Notes under the pieces: generated by a model
What the model saw: the letters and a program-made list of their open reading frames with translations, nothing else
Database searches by the model: none
What the model was told of the DNA's origin: nothing
Position numbers and translations under genes: made by a program
Shown here: piece after piece, positions 29,733 to 30,018 of the stretch
Layout: the number at the start of each line of letters is the position of its first letter
Position numbering within the stretch: position 1 is the first letter of the stretch
Origin: Candidatus Bathyarchaeota archaeon
GTDB lineage: Archaea > Thermoproteota > Bathyarchaeia > Bathyarchaeales > Bathycorpusculaceae
DNA: 30,018 nucleotides
NCBI GenBank assembly: GCA_030668645.1
Contig: DAOVFC010000002.1
Span: forward strand, 1 to 30,018
Direction of reading: 5' to 3'

Positions 29733-30018
29733 TGTCAACTGCACGAGAGGCATACAATCATGTTTTCGATCTCCTTCAGCAGCACCACAGATTGTTCCGA
29801 GAGTGCATCCCCCTAATAGCAAGTGAAAACATTCCAAGCCCTGCGGTCCGTGAAGCGCTTACAACGGATTTCGGAAACCGCTACGCGGAAGGGTGGCCCG
29901 GTGAACGTGTTTATGCTGGATGCCGCTTCATAGACCAAGTTGAGTTCAAATGCATCGAGCTCATGAAGAAGCTGTACAAGGCAGAGTTCGTGGATGTTAG
30001 ACCAATCTCAGGGGTGGT
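29733..30018 (+). CDS. glyA: Serine hydroxymethyltransferase (5' part; runs off the window)
   Basis: GlyA interconverts serine and glycine with a tetrahydropterin one-carbon carrier. About 95 residues are readable. IPLIASENIPSPAVREAL (about 27-44) and RYAEGWPGERVYAGCRFIDQ (about 50-69) are diagnostic; the PLP lysine lies beyond the window. The ATG at 29733 has GGTG 5 nt upstream; in-frame ATGs at 29712 and 29715 are less well placed. Confidence 0.95.

Noticed and set aside
1..30018. CRISPR arrays, insertion sequences, tRNA or rRNA genes
   Set aside because: No regularly spaced direct repeats, transposase-like proteins or T-loop type sequences were seen on either strand by eye.

Overview
This is a 30 kb block of archaeal chromosome, densely packed with housekeeping genes. 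The archaeal assignment rests on directly readable genes: PCNA clamp and PriL primase, TFS, Rpo11 (RpoL) and Rpo4 (RpoF), exosome Csl4, diphthamide synthase Dph2, aIF5A and deoxyhypusine synthase, eL21 and L10e, Pus10, SRP54, Nob1, Alba, Sec61beta and DUF2070/DUF655/DUF99 proteins. TATA boxes lie about 25 nt before short leaders. Gene content and sequence style suggest an uncultivated Thermoproteota-type archaeon, possibly Bathyarchaeia; that lineage call is an inference. I see no mobile element, CRISPR array, rRNA or tRNA gene, and no stretch over 300 bases without a gene.

Layout. 1-1334: PCNA followed by the 5' part of priL (minus). 1479-1832: TFS (minus). 1919-2980: a DUF99 gene with an in-frame stop (minus), divergent from a small RNase III-like gene (plus). 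2970-5775: dph2, a METTL5-like methyltransferase, csl4 and rpoL (minus). 5832-8800: L10e and PEP synthase (minus). 8922-10132: a dCTP deaminase/dUTPase-family gene, divergent from a zinc finger-GNAT fusion. 10129-15538: SRP54, pus10, eL21, rpoF, DUF655, ksgA/dim1 and hemK (minus). 15633-17229: PAC2-family chaperone, Hsp20 and a 65-residue membrane protein (plus). 17248-17643: aIF5A (minus). 17729-20585: NAD kinase, nob1 and an MFS transporter (plus). 20711-22500: class III aminotransferase and GNAT (minus). 22660-22995: Alba (minus). 23112-25722: a four-subunit 2-oxoacid:ferredoxin oxidoreductase (minus). 25906-26844: deoxyhypusine synthase (plus). 27069-28901: DUF2070 protein (minus). 29151-end: Sm-like small protein (plus), Sec61beta (minus) and the start of glyA (plus).

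How the genes work together. Most serve translation and RNA processing: ribosome maturation (Nob1, Dim1/KsgA, METTL5-like, L10e, eL21), tRNA modification (Pus10), factor modification (Dph2 on aEF2, DHS on aIF5A, HemK-type on release factor), RNA decay (Csl4) and RNA polymerase subunits. The most notable unlisted element is a box C/D guide RNA on the minus strand at 16866-16930, with both box pairs, a perfect terminal stem and a TATA box at the right distance.

Three conserved genes each carry one suspicious base: an in-frame TAA in DUF99, an ACG where nob1 should start, and Asn to Ile in the catalytic motif of KsgA/Dim1. Each is either real biology or an assembly/consensus error, and read mapping would separate the two. 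I did not find a new multi-gene system here.
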